The translations under genes were made by a program, and so were the position numbers. Below the pieces are notes generated by a model. It saw only the letters and a list, made by a program, of their open reading frames with translations. It did no database searches and was not told the DNA's origin. Of a DNA stretch of 64,000 bases, positions 23,156 through 31,087 are shown piece after piece; within the stretch, counting starts at the first letter, position 1; each line of letters opens with the position of its first letter. Origin of the DNA: Flaviflagellibacter rhizophilus (GTDB taxonomy: Bacteria; Pseudomonadota; Alphaproteobacteria; Rhizobiales; Methylopilaceae); contig NZ_JAXAFJ010000005.1 of NCBI RefSeq assembly GCF_033898525.1, positions 124,001 through 188,000 on the forward strand. The letters are read 5' to 3'.

Positions 23156-23704
23156 TCACGAGCTGAACGGAAAGCGGGAAAGCTGTTCCCAAGGGCCGCC
23201 GAGATAGCGCCACAGCAGCAGGCCACGCGCCTTGATCGTGAAGGGCTCGAACCCTTCCGATAACCGGTTCAGCAATAGCCGGGCCTCTTCCGGAGTGACC
23301 TTGTTCTGGATCGTCACATGCGGGCGGAAGGCTTGCTGGTCCTGTGCGCCGAGCTTGTCCTGCCAGTGTGCCGCCAATGCTTTCCGAACCGCCGCCAGCT
23401 GCTCCGAGTTCAGTGTGAAGGCCACGCCGCGTCCGAGCGAGCGAAGGCCGGTGACCGGCAGCTCGAACGCCGCCTGCTGCTCGCAGAGCGCCTTGAGCAC
23501 TGCCTCGACCGCGGGAAGTTCCTGGCCCGGCAGATGATGGAACAGGGTCAGATGGGCTGGGATCAGGTTCCGCTCGACGGGGAAGTGGGCGCGTCGCAAA
23601 GCGTCGAAGCTGGCCGACGATTCGTCGTCCATCCACAAGGTCAGGATCAGAGGATCGGACACCGGCCCCGCTGCGCCGCCAACACTCACCGGAACCTCAT
23701 CCAC
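23156..23704 (-). CDS. 2'-5' RNA ligase / 2H phosphoesterase family protein
   Basis: 182 residues on the minus strand. The two HxT motifs that define the 2H superfamily are present: HLTLFHHL near residue 51 and HVTIQNKV near residue 129. Such enzymes act on 2'-5' or cyclic phosphodiester bonds of RNA or nucleotides; the in vivo substrate is unknown. It is divergent from minC, so the CtrA box at 23753 could influence both genes. A shorter start is possible at the Met before DDESSASF. Confidence 0.85.
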   Translation of the reverse strand: MDEVPVSVGGAAGPVSDPLILTLWMDDESSASFDALRRAHFPVERNLIPAHLTLFHHLPGQELPAVEAVLKALCEQQAAFELPVTGLRSLGRGVAFTLNSEQLAAVRKALAAHWQDKLGAQDQQAFRPHVTIQNKVTPEEARLLLNRLSEGFEPFTIKARGLLLWRYLGGPWEQLSRFPFSS

Positions 23705-23752
23705 AGCGGTCTGGCCGCCGATTAACGGAAACGAAGGGGAAGTTAACGGGGG

Positions 23753-23767
23753 TTAACCCGGCATTAA
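23753..23767. promoter_or_regulatory. CtrA binding site upstream of minC
   Basis: TTAA (23753-23756), seven bases, TTAA (23764-23767): a full consensus CtrA box in the TTAAC-N6-TTAAC form. Additional TTAA half-sites stand at 23722 and 23743. It lies 46 bases upstream of the minC start and also upstream of the divergent 2H gene. CtrA is the alphaproteobacterial cell-cycle regulator, and direct control of min genes by CtrA has been reported in rhizobia. Confidence 0.75.
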
Positions 23768-23812
23768 CCATTAGGGGCCGTAATCCATAACAGAAGATTA
23801 AGGACAGCGGTC

Positions 23813-24502
23813 TTGAGCGGCATCACCACGTCACGGCAGGCTCTGCGTTTCAAGGGCAAATCCTATCTGGCGCTCGTGCTGACGCCGGAAGCTCCGCTCG
23901 AGGCATGGCTTGAGGATCTGCTGGATCTCAGCACGCGTTCGCCCGGCTTTTTCACCACGCGTCCCGTGGTGCTGGACCTGAGCGATGCCGGCCTTCCGCC
24001 CAAGGACGTGAAGGCGCTGATCAACGCGCTGGACCGCATGGGCATCCGTGTCATGGGCATCGAGGGCGCACGTCATCTCAAGCTGCCGGCCGGGATGCCG
24101 CCGGTGCTGAATGGGGGCCGCAAGACCGGCGATGTGGAGGCGCAGGAGGAAACGGCATCCTCACGCGCGCCGAAGACGGGATCCATGATCGTGGAGAACG
24201 TCCGCTCCGGCCAGAGCATCGCCAATGGTGATGGCGACATCACCGTCATGGGTTCGGTGGCCTCGGGTGCCGAAGTCATCGCCGCCGGCTCCGTCCACAT
24301 CTACGGCGCCCTGCGCGGCCGCGTCATCGCGGGCGCCTATGGCAATCCGCATGCCCGCATCTTCGTCAAGAAGCTGCAGGCCGAGTTCCTGGCCATCGAC
24401 GCCGTCTACCTTGCAGCGGAGGGCATCGACCCTGAGCTGATGGGCCAGTCGGTGCAGATCTGGTCCGAAGACGACACCATCAAATTGAGCAATTTGCGCT
24501 GA
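23813..24502 (+). CDS. minC: Septum site-determining protein MinC
   Basis: 229 residues from TTG 23813, preceded by AAGGA nine bases upstream; no closer ATG fits. The N-terminal domain (about 1-100) inhibits FtsZ assembly. The C-terminal beta-helix (about 125-229), with GDGDITVMGSVASGAEVIAA, IYGALRGRVIAGAYG and ARIFVKKLQAEFLAI, binds MinD. MinC with MinD blocks Z-ring formation at the poles. First gene of minCDE, with a CtrA box in its promoter region. Confidence 0.95.
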   Translation: MSGITTSRQALRFKGKSYLALVLTPEAPLEAWLEDLLDLSTRSPGFFTTRPVVLDLSDAGLPPKDVKALINALDRMGIRVMGIEGARHLKLPAGMPPVLNGGRKTGDVEAQEETASSRAPKTGSMIVENVRSGQSIANGDGDITVMGSVASGAEVIAAGSVHIYGALRGRVIAGAYGNPHARIFVKKLQAEFLAIDAVYLAAEGIDPELMGQSVQIWSEDDTIKLSNLR

Positions 24503-24522
24503 ATACGCAGGAGATAGCCGTC

Positions 24523-25341
24523 ATGGGCGAGGTAGTTGTAGTTACATCGGGCAAGGGCGGCGTCGGAAAGACGACGACCACTGCAGCTCTCGGTGCGGCT
24601 CTGGCCGCCGCCGGCGATACGGTGGTGGTCATCGACTTCGACGTCGGTCTTCGCAACCTCGATCTCGTGCTCGGTGCCGAGCGCCGGGTGGTGTTCGATT
24701 TCATCAATGTCATCCAGGGGCATGCCAAGCTCTCGCAGGCCCTGATCCGCGACAAGCGGCTCGAGAACCTGTGGCTGCTGCCGGCCTCCCAGACGCGCGA
24801 CAAGGATGCGCTGACGGAAGAGGGCGTTGCCATCGTCATCAACGAACTGCGCGCGCGCTTCGACTGGGTCATCTGCGACAGCCCGGCCGGCATCGAGCGT
24901 GGTGCGGCTCTCGCCATGCGCCATGCCGACGTCGCCGTTGTCGTCAGCAATCCCGAAGTGTCCTCGGTCCGCGATTCCGACCGCATCATCGGCCTGCTCG
25001 ACGCCAAGACTGAGCGCGCCGAGCGCGGGGAGTTCATCCCGAAATACCTGCTGCTCACCCGCTATAATGCCGCCCGCGCCAGCCGCGGCGACATGATGGC
25101 CGTGGAAGACGTGCTGGAAATCCTGTCGATCCCGCTGCTGGGCATCATTCCGGAAAGCGACGAAGTGCTTCGCGCGTCGAACCTTGGCACGCCCGTCACG
25201 CTGAACAGCCCCACCAGCAAGCCGGCCATGGCCTATGCCGAGGCGGCCCGCCGCCTGCGCGGCGAAAACCTCGATGCTGTGCAGATCCCCGTCGAGAAGC
25301 AGGGCCTGTTCAACAAGCTCTTCGGCCGGAGGGCGGCATGA
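24523..25341 (+). CDS. minD: Septum site-determining ATPase MinD
   Basis: 272 residues. A deviant Walker A (SGKGGVGKTTTTAALG with Lys11 and Lys16), switch I IDFDVGLRNLD and the Walker B region WVICDSPAGIERGA identify MinD. The C-terminal amphipathic helix GLFNKLFGRR is the membrane-targeting sequence. ATP-bound dimers recruit MinC; MinE stimulates hydrolysis to drive oscillation. It overlaps minE by four bases. Confidence 0.97.
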   Translation: MGEVVVVTSGKGGVGKTTTTAALGAALAAAGDTVVVIDFDVGLRNLDLVLGAERRVVFDFINVIQGHAKLSQALIRDKRLENLWLLPASQTRDKDALTEEGVAIVINELRARFDWVICDSPAGIERGAALAMRHADVAVVVSNPEVSSVRDSDRIIGLLDAKTERAERGEFIPKYLLLTRYNAARASRGDMMAVEDVLEILSIPLLGIIPESDEVLRASNLGTPVTLNSPTSKPAMAYAEAARRLRGENLDAVQIPVEKQGLFNKLFGRRAA

Positions 25342-25622
25342 ACATCCGCAGCCTTTTCACCCGCGGCAAAACAGCGGCCACAGCACGCGACCGGCTCCAG
25401 ATCCTGCTCGCGCATGAGAAGACCGGCGGCCATGGCGGCGCCTCGCAACTGATCGTGGCGCTGCGCGAGGAAATCCTCGCGGCCATCGCGAAGCATGTCG
25501 ACGTGGACCAGACAAAGGTCAACGTGAACATGAAGCGCGAGGACGACATGGCGATCATCGAGATCGACTTCGAAGTTCCGGAAGCGCAACTGCCGCAGGC
25601 ACAGTACGCCCTCGCGGGCTGA
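25338..25622 (+). CDS. minE: Cell division topological specificity factor MinE
   Basis: 94 residues. The N-terminal contact helix (RDRLQILLAHEKTGG) binds MinD, and the C-terminal segment (VDQTKVNVNMKREDDMAIIE) forms the topological specificity domain. The start ATGA overlaps the minD stop. A strong terminator follows 43 bases after the stop. Confidence 0.95.
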   Translation: MNIRSLFTRGKTAATARDRLQILLAHEKTGGHGGASQLIVALREEILAAIAKHVDVDQTKVNVNMKREDDMAIIEIDFEVPEAQLPQAQYALAG

Positions 25623-25664
25623 GACTTCGCCCTCCTCGAACGGAGAGCGTCTTCTGCTTAGAAG

Positions 25665-25694
25665 CGGGGCTGGGAGTGATCCCGGCCCCGTTTT
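25665..25694 (+). terminator. Intrinsic terminator of minCDE
   Basis: Stem CGGGGCTGGG (25665-25674) and CCCGGCCCCG (25681-25690), with one T-G wobble, encloses a six-base loop and is followed by TTTT (25691-25694). It separates rightward minCDE from the converging modC gene. Confidence 0.85.
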
Positions 25695-25706
25695 GCATCC
25701 GCAGAG

Positions 25707-26789
25707 TCAGGCCCTGCGAAGTGCCACGCCCTTTATCTGCGCGAAGACCTCCGCGCTGTCGGCGAGCGCGAGGTCAGTCCAGGATTTCCGCGTCACGCGC
25801 GCTACCAGCCGTGCGCCCGCGCCGTCCAACCCGAGACCCAGCACCGCCGCGACTTCGTGTTCGCCGGCCGCCGACGACGACAGCACCCGAGCCGGAAGGA
25901 CGTTCAGGATGGTGCTTGGGCCGGGCACCTGCCGGCTCAGGCTGATGTCGCCGGCGCCCACCCGTATGCGTTTCCGGCTGCCGACAACCGCCGCCGTGCC
26001 GGGCGTGATGAAGCGGCCGCCATCCACCTCCAGCACCAGCAAACCATTTTCGGCATCATGCGCGACAACGCGCGCATCGAGGCTGACCGCCGCCTCACTG
26101 CTCGCCGCGAGCGGTAGTCCGGGATCGCTCTGCAGGTCGGCCAGCGGCCCAGAGGCAATGACGCGCCCGTTCTCCATCAGCACCAGATGGTCCGCGAGGC
26201 GTTCGATCTCCGCCATGTCGTGGCTGACATAGAGGATGGGCAAGCGCAGCGTCTCGTGCAGGCCTTCGAGGAAAGGCAGGATCTCGCTTTTCGTGGCGCG
26301 GTCGAGCGCGGACAGCGGCTCGTCCATCAGCAGCAGGCGAGGGTTCGACAATAGCGCCCGGCCCACGGCGACCCTCTGGCGTTCCCCACCTGAGAGATTG
26401 CGGGGCGCACGGTCGAGAAGATGAGCGATGCCGAGCAGGTCGGCGATCTCCGCCAGCTCCGGCCCTCCGGCGCCGGTTTTACCCGCGCCGAACAGAAGGT
26501 TGCGAGTCACCGACAGATGCGGGAACAGGCTCGCTTCCTGAAAGACATAGCCGATGGGCCGGCGATGCACGGGCACGAAGCGGTTGGCGTCCTGCCAGAC
26601 CTCGCCCTCGATCCGGCACACGCCATCCGGCACCCTCTGAAGCCCTGCGATGCAGCGCAGCACGCTGGTCTTGCCGCAGCCGGAGGGGCCGAAAATGCCC
26701 GTGATCCCGCGCGCGGGGACGCTGAACTCCGCGTCCAGCATGAAGCGGCCGAGCAGACCGCGGAACCGGACCTCTATGTTTTCGATCAT
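25707..26789 (-). CDS. modC: Molybdate ABC transporter ATP-binding protein
   Basis: 360 residues. ATPase domain (about 1-230) with Walker A FGPSGCGKTS, signature NLSGGERQRVAVGRALL, Walker B LLLMDEP and the His switch YVSHD. The C-terminal TOBE/Mop-like domain (about 285-355), with INVL-type motif TILNVLPARVLS, binds oxyanion and fits ModC rather than a generic importer. It powers ModAB uptake of molybdate at the inner membrane. Last gene of modEABC. Confidence 0.95.
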   Translation of the reverse strand: MIENIEVRFRGLLGRFMLDAEFSVPARGITGIFGPSGCGKTSVLRCIAGLQRVPDGVCRIEGEVWQDANRFVPVHRRPIGYVFQEASLFPHLSVTRNLLFGAGKTGAGGPELAEIADLLGIAHLLDRAPRNLSGGERQRVAVGRALLSNPRLLLMDEPLSALDRATKSEILPFLEGLHETLRLPILYVSHDMAEIERLADHLVLMENGRVIASGPLADLQSDPGLPLAASSEAAVSLDARVVAHDAENGLLVLEVDGGRFITPGTAAVVGSRKRIRVGAGDISLSRQVPGPSTILNVLPARVLSSSAAGEHEVAAVLGLGLDGAGARLVARVTRKSWTDLALADSAEVFAQIKGVALRRA

Positions 26790-26792
26790 GTG

Positions 26793-27479
26793 TCAGACGC
26801 CCACGCGCGCCATGCGCTTGCCGAGAAGCGTCATCGCCAGAACGACGGTAAGCGCGAACACCACCATGCCGCCGGCCAGGATGTTGGCCTCGCGCCATTG
26901 CGCCGTTTCGACATAGTCGTAGATGGCGACGGACAGCACTTTCGTCTCGCCGGGAATGCTGCCGCCGATCATCAGCACCACCCCGAACTCGCCCACCGTA
27001 TGGGCGAAGCCGAGCACGGCGGCGGTCAGGAAGCCGGGCAGCGCCATCGGCACCGCCACGGTCCAGAACGCGCGTAAGGGCGACGCGCGCAATGTGGCCG
27101 CCACCTCCAGAGGCCTGTCGCCCATAGCCTCGAAGGCGTTGCGCACCGGCTGCACCACAAAGGGCATGGAATAGAGCACGGAGCCGATCACCAGACCCTC
27201 GAAGGTGAAGGCGAGCGTACGCGCGCCCCACAATCCGGCGATGGGCCCGCCCACGCCGTTGGGCCCAAGGGCGACCAGAAGGTAGAAGCCGAGCACCGTG
27301 GGCGGCAGGACGAGCGGCATCGCCACCACGGCGGCCACCGCCTCCTTCCACCATGCGCGCGAGCGGGCAAGCCACCAGGCAAGCGGCGTCCCCAGCACCA
27401 GGAGGACCAGCGTAGTAATGGCGGCGAGTTCCACCGTGAGGCGAACCGGCTGCCAGATATCGGGAGGGAGACCGAGCAT
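26793..27479 (-). CDS. modB: Molybdate ABC transporter permease
   Basis: 228 residues with about five membrane helices. The EAA-type loop FEAMGDRPLEVAATLRASP couples to ModC, and VGEFGVVLMIGGSIPGET is characteristic of ModB/CysT-type permeases. It lies between modA and modC with gaps of only 3-7 bases, so the genes are co-transcribed. Confidence 0.95.
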   Translation of the reverse strand: MLGLPPDIWQPVRLTVELAAITTLVLLVLGTPLAWWLARSRAWWKEAVAAVVAMPLVLPPTVLGFYLLVALGPNGVGGPIAGLWGARTLAFTFEGLVIGSVLYSMPFVVQPVRNAFEAMGDRPLEVAATLRASPLRAFWTVAVPMALPGFLTAAVLGFAHTVGEFGVVLMIGGSIPGETKVLSVAIYDYVETAQWREANILAGGMVVFALTVVLAMTLLGKRMARVGV

Positions 27480-27486
27480 CGCGATC

Positions 27487-28236
27487 TCAGTCGACGACGG
27501 CGTAGCCGTACTTCTCGATGACGGCGCGCGCTTCGGCCGATTTCAGGAAGTCCATGAATGCCGTGGCCGCCTCATTGCCCGCGCCCTTCTTCAGCAGCAC
27601 GGCGTCCTGCCGGATCGGCTCGTACAGATCCTGCGGCACGTTCCAGCTAGAACCGGCCTTGCCCACGATTTGCGAAAGGGCGACGAAGCCCACTTCCGCA
27701 TTGCCCGTCTCGATGAACTGGAAGGCCTGAGCGATGCTGTTGCCCTGCACGATCTTCGGCGCCAGCATCTCGTAGAGCCCGAGCGCCTTCATGGTCTCCA
27801 CGGCGGCCGCGCCATAAGGAGCGGCGGTGGGATTGGCGATGGAGATCTTCTGGAACGTGCCGACCTTCAGCGTGTCCTCACCCTTCACGGCACCCACGTC
27901 CTTGCTCCACAGCACCAGCTTGCCCACCGCGTAGGTGAAGACGCTGCCGTCCACGCCCAGTTCGTCCTTGACGACCTGCGTGGGACGATCGTCATCGGCC
28001 GCGAGGAACACCTGGAACGGCGCATCCTGCCGGATCTGGTTGTAGAACTGGCCGGTCGAGCCGAAGCTGAGCACGGCAGTGTGGCCGGTCCTGTCCTTGA
28101 AAGCGGTGGCGATCTCCTTGGCCGCTTCGGTGAAATTCGCGGCGACGGCCACATTCGTCTCGGCGGCGAGGGCGGGCGCCGAGGCGAGCCCGGCGGCGAG
28201 ACCGATGACGGCTGTGAACGTGCGCAAAAGCTTCAT
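27487..28236 (-). CDS. modA: Molybdate-binding periplasmic protein
   Basis: 249 residues with a signal peptide (KLLRTFTAVIGLAAGLASAP, cleavage near ALA). Mature segments TNVAVAANFTEAAKEIATAF, LSFGSTGQFYNQI, then NPTAAPYGAAAVETM and NAEVGFVALSQI supply the oxyanion-binding residues of ModA. It captures molybdate or tungstate in the periplasm and hands it to ModB. Confidence 0.96.
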   Translation of the reverse strand: MKLLRTFTAVIGLAAGLASAPALAAETNVAVAANFTEAAKEIATAFKDRTGHTAVLSFGSTGQFYNQIRQDAPFQVFLAADDDRPTQVVKDELGVDGSVFTYAVGKLVLWSKDVGAVKGEDTLKVGTFQKISIANPTAAPYGAAAVETMKALGLYEMLAPKIVQGNSIAQAFQFIETGNAEVGFVALSQIVGKAGSSWNVPQDLYEPIRQDAVLLKKGAGNEAATAFMDFLKSAEARAVIEKYGYAVVD

Positions 28237-28254
28237 GGCAGGAGGTCTTTCGGG

Positions 28255-29046
28255 TCAATCGATGGCGATGATGACGTGCGCGGCATCGAACAGCGCGCAG
28301 GCCTCCGCACACTCAGTCAGGTCGAGCGCCTCGGCGCTGCGTGCGGAGATGGTGGCTGCAAGCGTGCGGTCGTCGCCGATGTCGAGCACGATTTCGGCGC
28401 TGACGGAGGTGGTCTCGCAGCGCCGCACCGTGCCGGGAATGCAGTTGCGCATCGAGACGAGGGGCGGCGTCGTACCCGGCGCGATGATGACGAAAGGCGC
28501 CTTTATGAGGAGGACGACCTGCCGGCCCTCGACGAGGCCGAGATCCCGCACGCTGCCGTTCGTCACAAGAGCGTGGATCGTAGTCGTCGCGGTCACCTGC
28601 ACCGCGATCTCGGCCATAAGAGCGTCGGAGGTTATCGCCGTCACCGTGCCGCGGAGGGCATTGCGCGCGCTGGTCCGCATCAGAAATCCAGACATCAGGT
28701 TGAGGGGCGAGACGCCGGTGCCGGAAAGCTCCGGCTCTAGGGCGCGGACGACACGCGCCATCTCGGCTTCCATCCGGTGGAAGGCGGCGATCACGCGCAG
28801 GCCGGTCGGGGTCAGGTGGGCGCCGCCACCGGCTTTGCCTCCGGCGCGGGCCTCTATGAGCGGCTGGCCGAACAGATTGGCCATGGCGTCCAGCCCATCC
28901 CAGGCGGCCTTGTAGGTGATGCCGATGTGGCGGGCGCCTGCCGAGATGCTGCCTTCGCGCGCCACCGCCTCGAGCAGGCGGATGCGGTCGCGCCCGACAT
29001 TGGGCGCTTCGCTGCTGCGCAAGGTGACGAGGGCTTCGATGGACAT
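28255..29046 (-). CDS. modE: Molybdenum-dependent transcriptional regulator ModE
   Basis: 263 residues. The N-terminal winged helix (DRIRLLEAVAREGSISAGAR, then TYKAAWDGLDAMANLF) is LysR-like as in ModE. Two Mop domains follow: SARNALRGTVTAITSDALMAEI near residue 125 and NCIPGTVRRCETTSVSAEI near 200, which bind molybdate as a dimer. Molybdate-loaded ModE represses the transporter genes. It is the first gene of modEABC and has a ModE-like palindrome just upstream, implying autoregulation. Confidence 0.95.
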   Translation of the reverse strand: MSIEALVTLRSSEAPNVGRDRIRLLEAVAREGSISAGARHIGITYKAAWDGLDAMANLFGQPLIEARAGGKAGGGAHLTPTGLRVIAAFHRMEAEMARVVRALEPELSGTGVSPLNLMSGFLMRTSARNALRGTVTAITSDALMAEIAVQVTATTTIHALVTNGSVRDLGLVEGRQVVLLIKAPFVIIAPGTTPPLVSMRNCIPGTVRRCETTSVSAEIVLDIGDDRTLAATISARSAEALDLTECAEACALFDAAHVIIAID

Positions 29047-29061
29047 CCGCAGCTTCTGGTT

Positions 29062-29086
29062 CGCTATGTTGTGAAACTATATAGCG
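29062..29086 (-). promoter_or_regulatory. ModE-box-like operator
   Basis: CGCTAT (29062-29067) and ATAGCG (29081-29086) are perfect inverted arms separated by 13 bases, with extra AT-rich symmetry (TATATAGCG on the right). This resembles the known ModE box and starts 15 bases upstream of the modE start codon, where it would block the modEABC promoter. Confidence 0.7.
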
Positions 29087-29117
29087 CCGCTCATCCTCGA
29101 CTCTCAAGTCCCCTACG

Positions 29118-29146
29118 AAAAACGCCCGCGGCAGGTGCCGCGGGCG
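29118..29146 (-). terminator. Intrinsic terminator of the DUF2171 gene
   Basis: A perfect 10-base stem, CGCCCGCGGC (29123-29132) and GCCGCGGGCG (29137-29146), with loop AGGT. On the minus strand it is followed by five U (AAAAA at 29118-29122 on the plus strand). Confidence 0.85.
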
Positions 29147-29180
29147 CTCTATGAAGCTCAGCGAAGAAAGCCGAAGAGGC

Positions 29181-29423
29181 TCAGGCCTCTTCTTCGAAGG
29201 TCACCGCCACATTGGCGTTCGCCGAGAGGCGTACCTTATCGCCTTCGACTTCGGCGACGAGGCTGCCGGGAATGTAGTGATGATGGCCCTTATGAGAGCC
29301 TTCGCCGCTGTCCTTCTTCGTCAGCTTGATGCGGTCGCCTTCCACATGGTCGACCGTACCGACATGCGCGCCATCGGCGCCGATGACTTCCATATGTTCC
29401 TTGATGCTGTCGAGATGAGCCAT
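29181..29423 (-). CDS. DUF2171 family protein
   Basis: 80 residues. The pattern IKEHMEVIGADGAHVGTVDH, then GDRIKLTKKDSG and HHHYIPGSLVAEVEGDKVRL matches DUF2171, a small beta-rich PRC-barrel-like family of unknown function, common in Alphaproteobacteria with stress genes. It is transcribed alone, with its own terminator. Confidence 0.88.
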   Translation of the reverse strand: MAHLDSIKEHMEVIGADGAHVGTVDHVEGDRIKLTKKDSGEGSHKGHHHYIPGSLVAEVEGDKVRLSANANVAVTFEEEA

Positions 29424-29497
29424 CTGCGGGCCTCCTGTGTTGTCCTGCGAGAACGCCGGGACGGACGAAAGGATGCATGCGCTGCGGACGACACGGG

Positions 29498-31075
29498 TCA
29501 GCGCAGATCGACGCCCTCGAAGATGTGGCGTCCCAGCGGATCGATGAGGAAACCCGCGACCTCTTTTCGCGCGGCCATCAGCACCACGGAATGGGCCAGC
29601 GGCACCCAGGGCGCCTGATCCTTGAACACCTTCTGCGCCTGCCCGTAGAGCGCGGAGCGCTCCGCCTGGATCGCGGTCAGCTTGGCGCGGGTGACCAGGG
29701 CATCATAGGAAGGGTCGCACCAGCGCGCGACATTGCTGCCTCCGGGACGCGCCGAGAGACAGCTCAGAAGCACCTGCAGGAAGTTGTCGGGATCGCCATT
29801 GTCGCCGGTCCAGCCGAACAGGGCCATGGTGTGCTCGCCGGCCTGCAGCTTTGTCCGGTAGGCCGACCATTCGTCGGTGGCGAGGCGCAGCCGCACGCCC
29901 ACCCGCGCGAGGTCGGCCTCCAGCATCTCCGCCACGCGGCGGCCATCGGGAATGTAGGGCCGGCTCACGGGCATGTACCAGAGGTCGGTCTCGAAGCCGG
30001 CCGGAAATCCGGCTTCCGCCAGAAGACGCCGCGCACCATCCGGATCGTAAGGGTAGTCCTGCACGCTGTCGTCATAGGACCAGAGCGTCGGCGGTATGGG
30101 GTTCTTGGCCACCGCACCCACGCCGCCATAGACCGACTCGATGATGGCCTTCTTGTCGACGGCCATGTTGATGGCGCGGCGCACGCGCGCATCGTCGAAG
30201 GGCGGCTTCAGGGTGTTGAACGCCATGTAGCCGATGTTCAGGCCTTCCTGCCGCAGCAGGACCAGGGAGGGGTCGGCCGTAATCCCCGCGACATCGTCTG
30301 GGCTGGGGAATGCCATCACGTGGCACTCGCCGGCCTTCAGCTTGGTCAGCCGCACCGTGGCGTTGGGGGTGATCGAGAACACCAGATTGTCGAGCGGCTG
30401 ACTGCCGCGCCAGTAGCCGGGAAAGGCGCGGAACCGCACCGCCACGTCGCGCGTGAAGCCGGCGAACATGAACGGCCCCGTGCCGATCGGCTGCGTGTCC
30501 AGAAGATCGGGCGTGCCGGCCTTCTCCAGCGCGGCCGCGTATTCGGCCGAGTAGATGGCCGCGAACGGCATGGCCATGTCCGCCAGGAACGGCGCCTCGG
30601 GCCGGGCGAGCCGGATGCGGACCGTATGGTCGTCCACCTTGTCGATGGATTGCAGCAGATCGGGCATCCCCATATCGCCGAAATAGACGAAGCCGGAGAC
30701 GGTGGCGGGCTCCCGGGATTTCCACTGCCGCGTCAGCGAAAAGACCACGTCGTCGGCGTTCATCTCGCGCGTCGGCTGGAAGGTCTTGCTGGTGTGGAAC
30801 CGCACCCCGCGTCGCAGGTGGAAGATGTATTCCTGCCCGTCCGGCGAAACCGTCCAGCGCTCTGCCAATGCGGGCACCAGTTCCGAGGTGCCGGGCGTGA
30901 ATTCCACGAGATTGTTGAAGATGGGGCGGGTGGCGTTCATGCCCGTGGTGGTCGTCGCCATGTGCGGGCTGAGCGTCTCTGGATTGCCTTCCGAGCAGAA
31001 GACCAGTGTCTTGGACCACGCAGCGGGAGCGGAGAAGGCGAGGGCAGCGCACGCGGCGAGAACGATGAGGCGCAC
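29498..31075 (-). CDS. Peptide-type solute-binding protein (SBP family 5), no transporter nearby
   Basis: 525 residues with a signal peptide (RLIVLAACAALAFSAPAAWS). KTLVFCSEGNPETLSPHMAT is the start of DppA-like family 5 binding proteins, with RRGVRFHTSKTFQPTREMNA and PIGTGPFMFAGF as further family blocks. These proteins normally deliver di- or oligopeptides or heme to an ABC permease. Here no permease or ATPase gene is present; instead it starts 12 bases after a sensor kinase gene, in the same orientation. It may be a periplasmic ligand sensor for that kinase, or an orphan subunit that shares another transporter. Confidence 0.9.
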   Translation of the reverse strand: MRLIVLAACAALAFSAPAAWSKTLVFCSEGNPETLSPHMATTTTGMNATRPIFNNLVEFTPGTSELVPALAERWTVSPDGQEYIFHLRRGVRFHTSKTFQPTREMNADDVVFSLTRQWKSREPATVSGFVYFGDMGMPDLLQSIDKVDDHTVRIRLARPEAPFLADMAMPFAAIYSAEYAAALEKAGTPDLLDTQPIGTGPFMFAGFTRDVAVRFRAFPGYWRGSQPLDNLVFSITPNATVRLTKLKAGECHVMAFPSPDDVAGITADPSLVLLRQEGLNIGYMAFNTLKPPFDDARVRRAINMAVDKKAIIESVYGGVGAVAKNPIPPTLWSYDDSVQDYPYDPDGARRLLAEAGFPAGFETDLWYMPVSRPYIPDGRRVAEMLEADLARVGVRLRLATDEWSAYRTKLQAGEHTMALFGWTGDNGDPDNFLQVLLSCLSARPGGSNVARWCDPSYDALVTRAKLTAIQAERSALYGQAQKVFKDQAPWVPLAHSVVLMAARKEVAGFLIDPLGRHIFEGVDLR

Positions 31076-31087
31076 GGGGATATCCTC

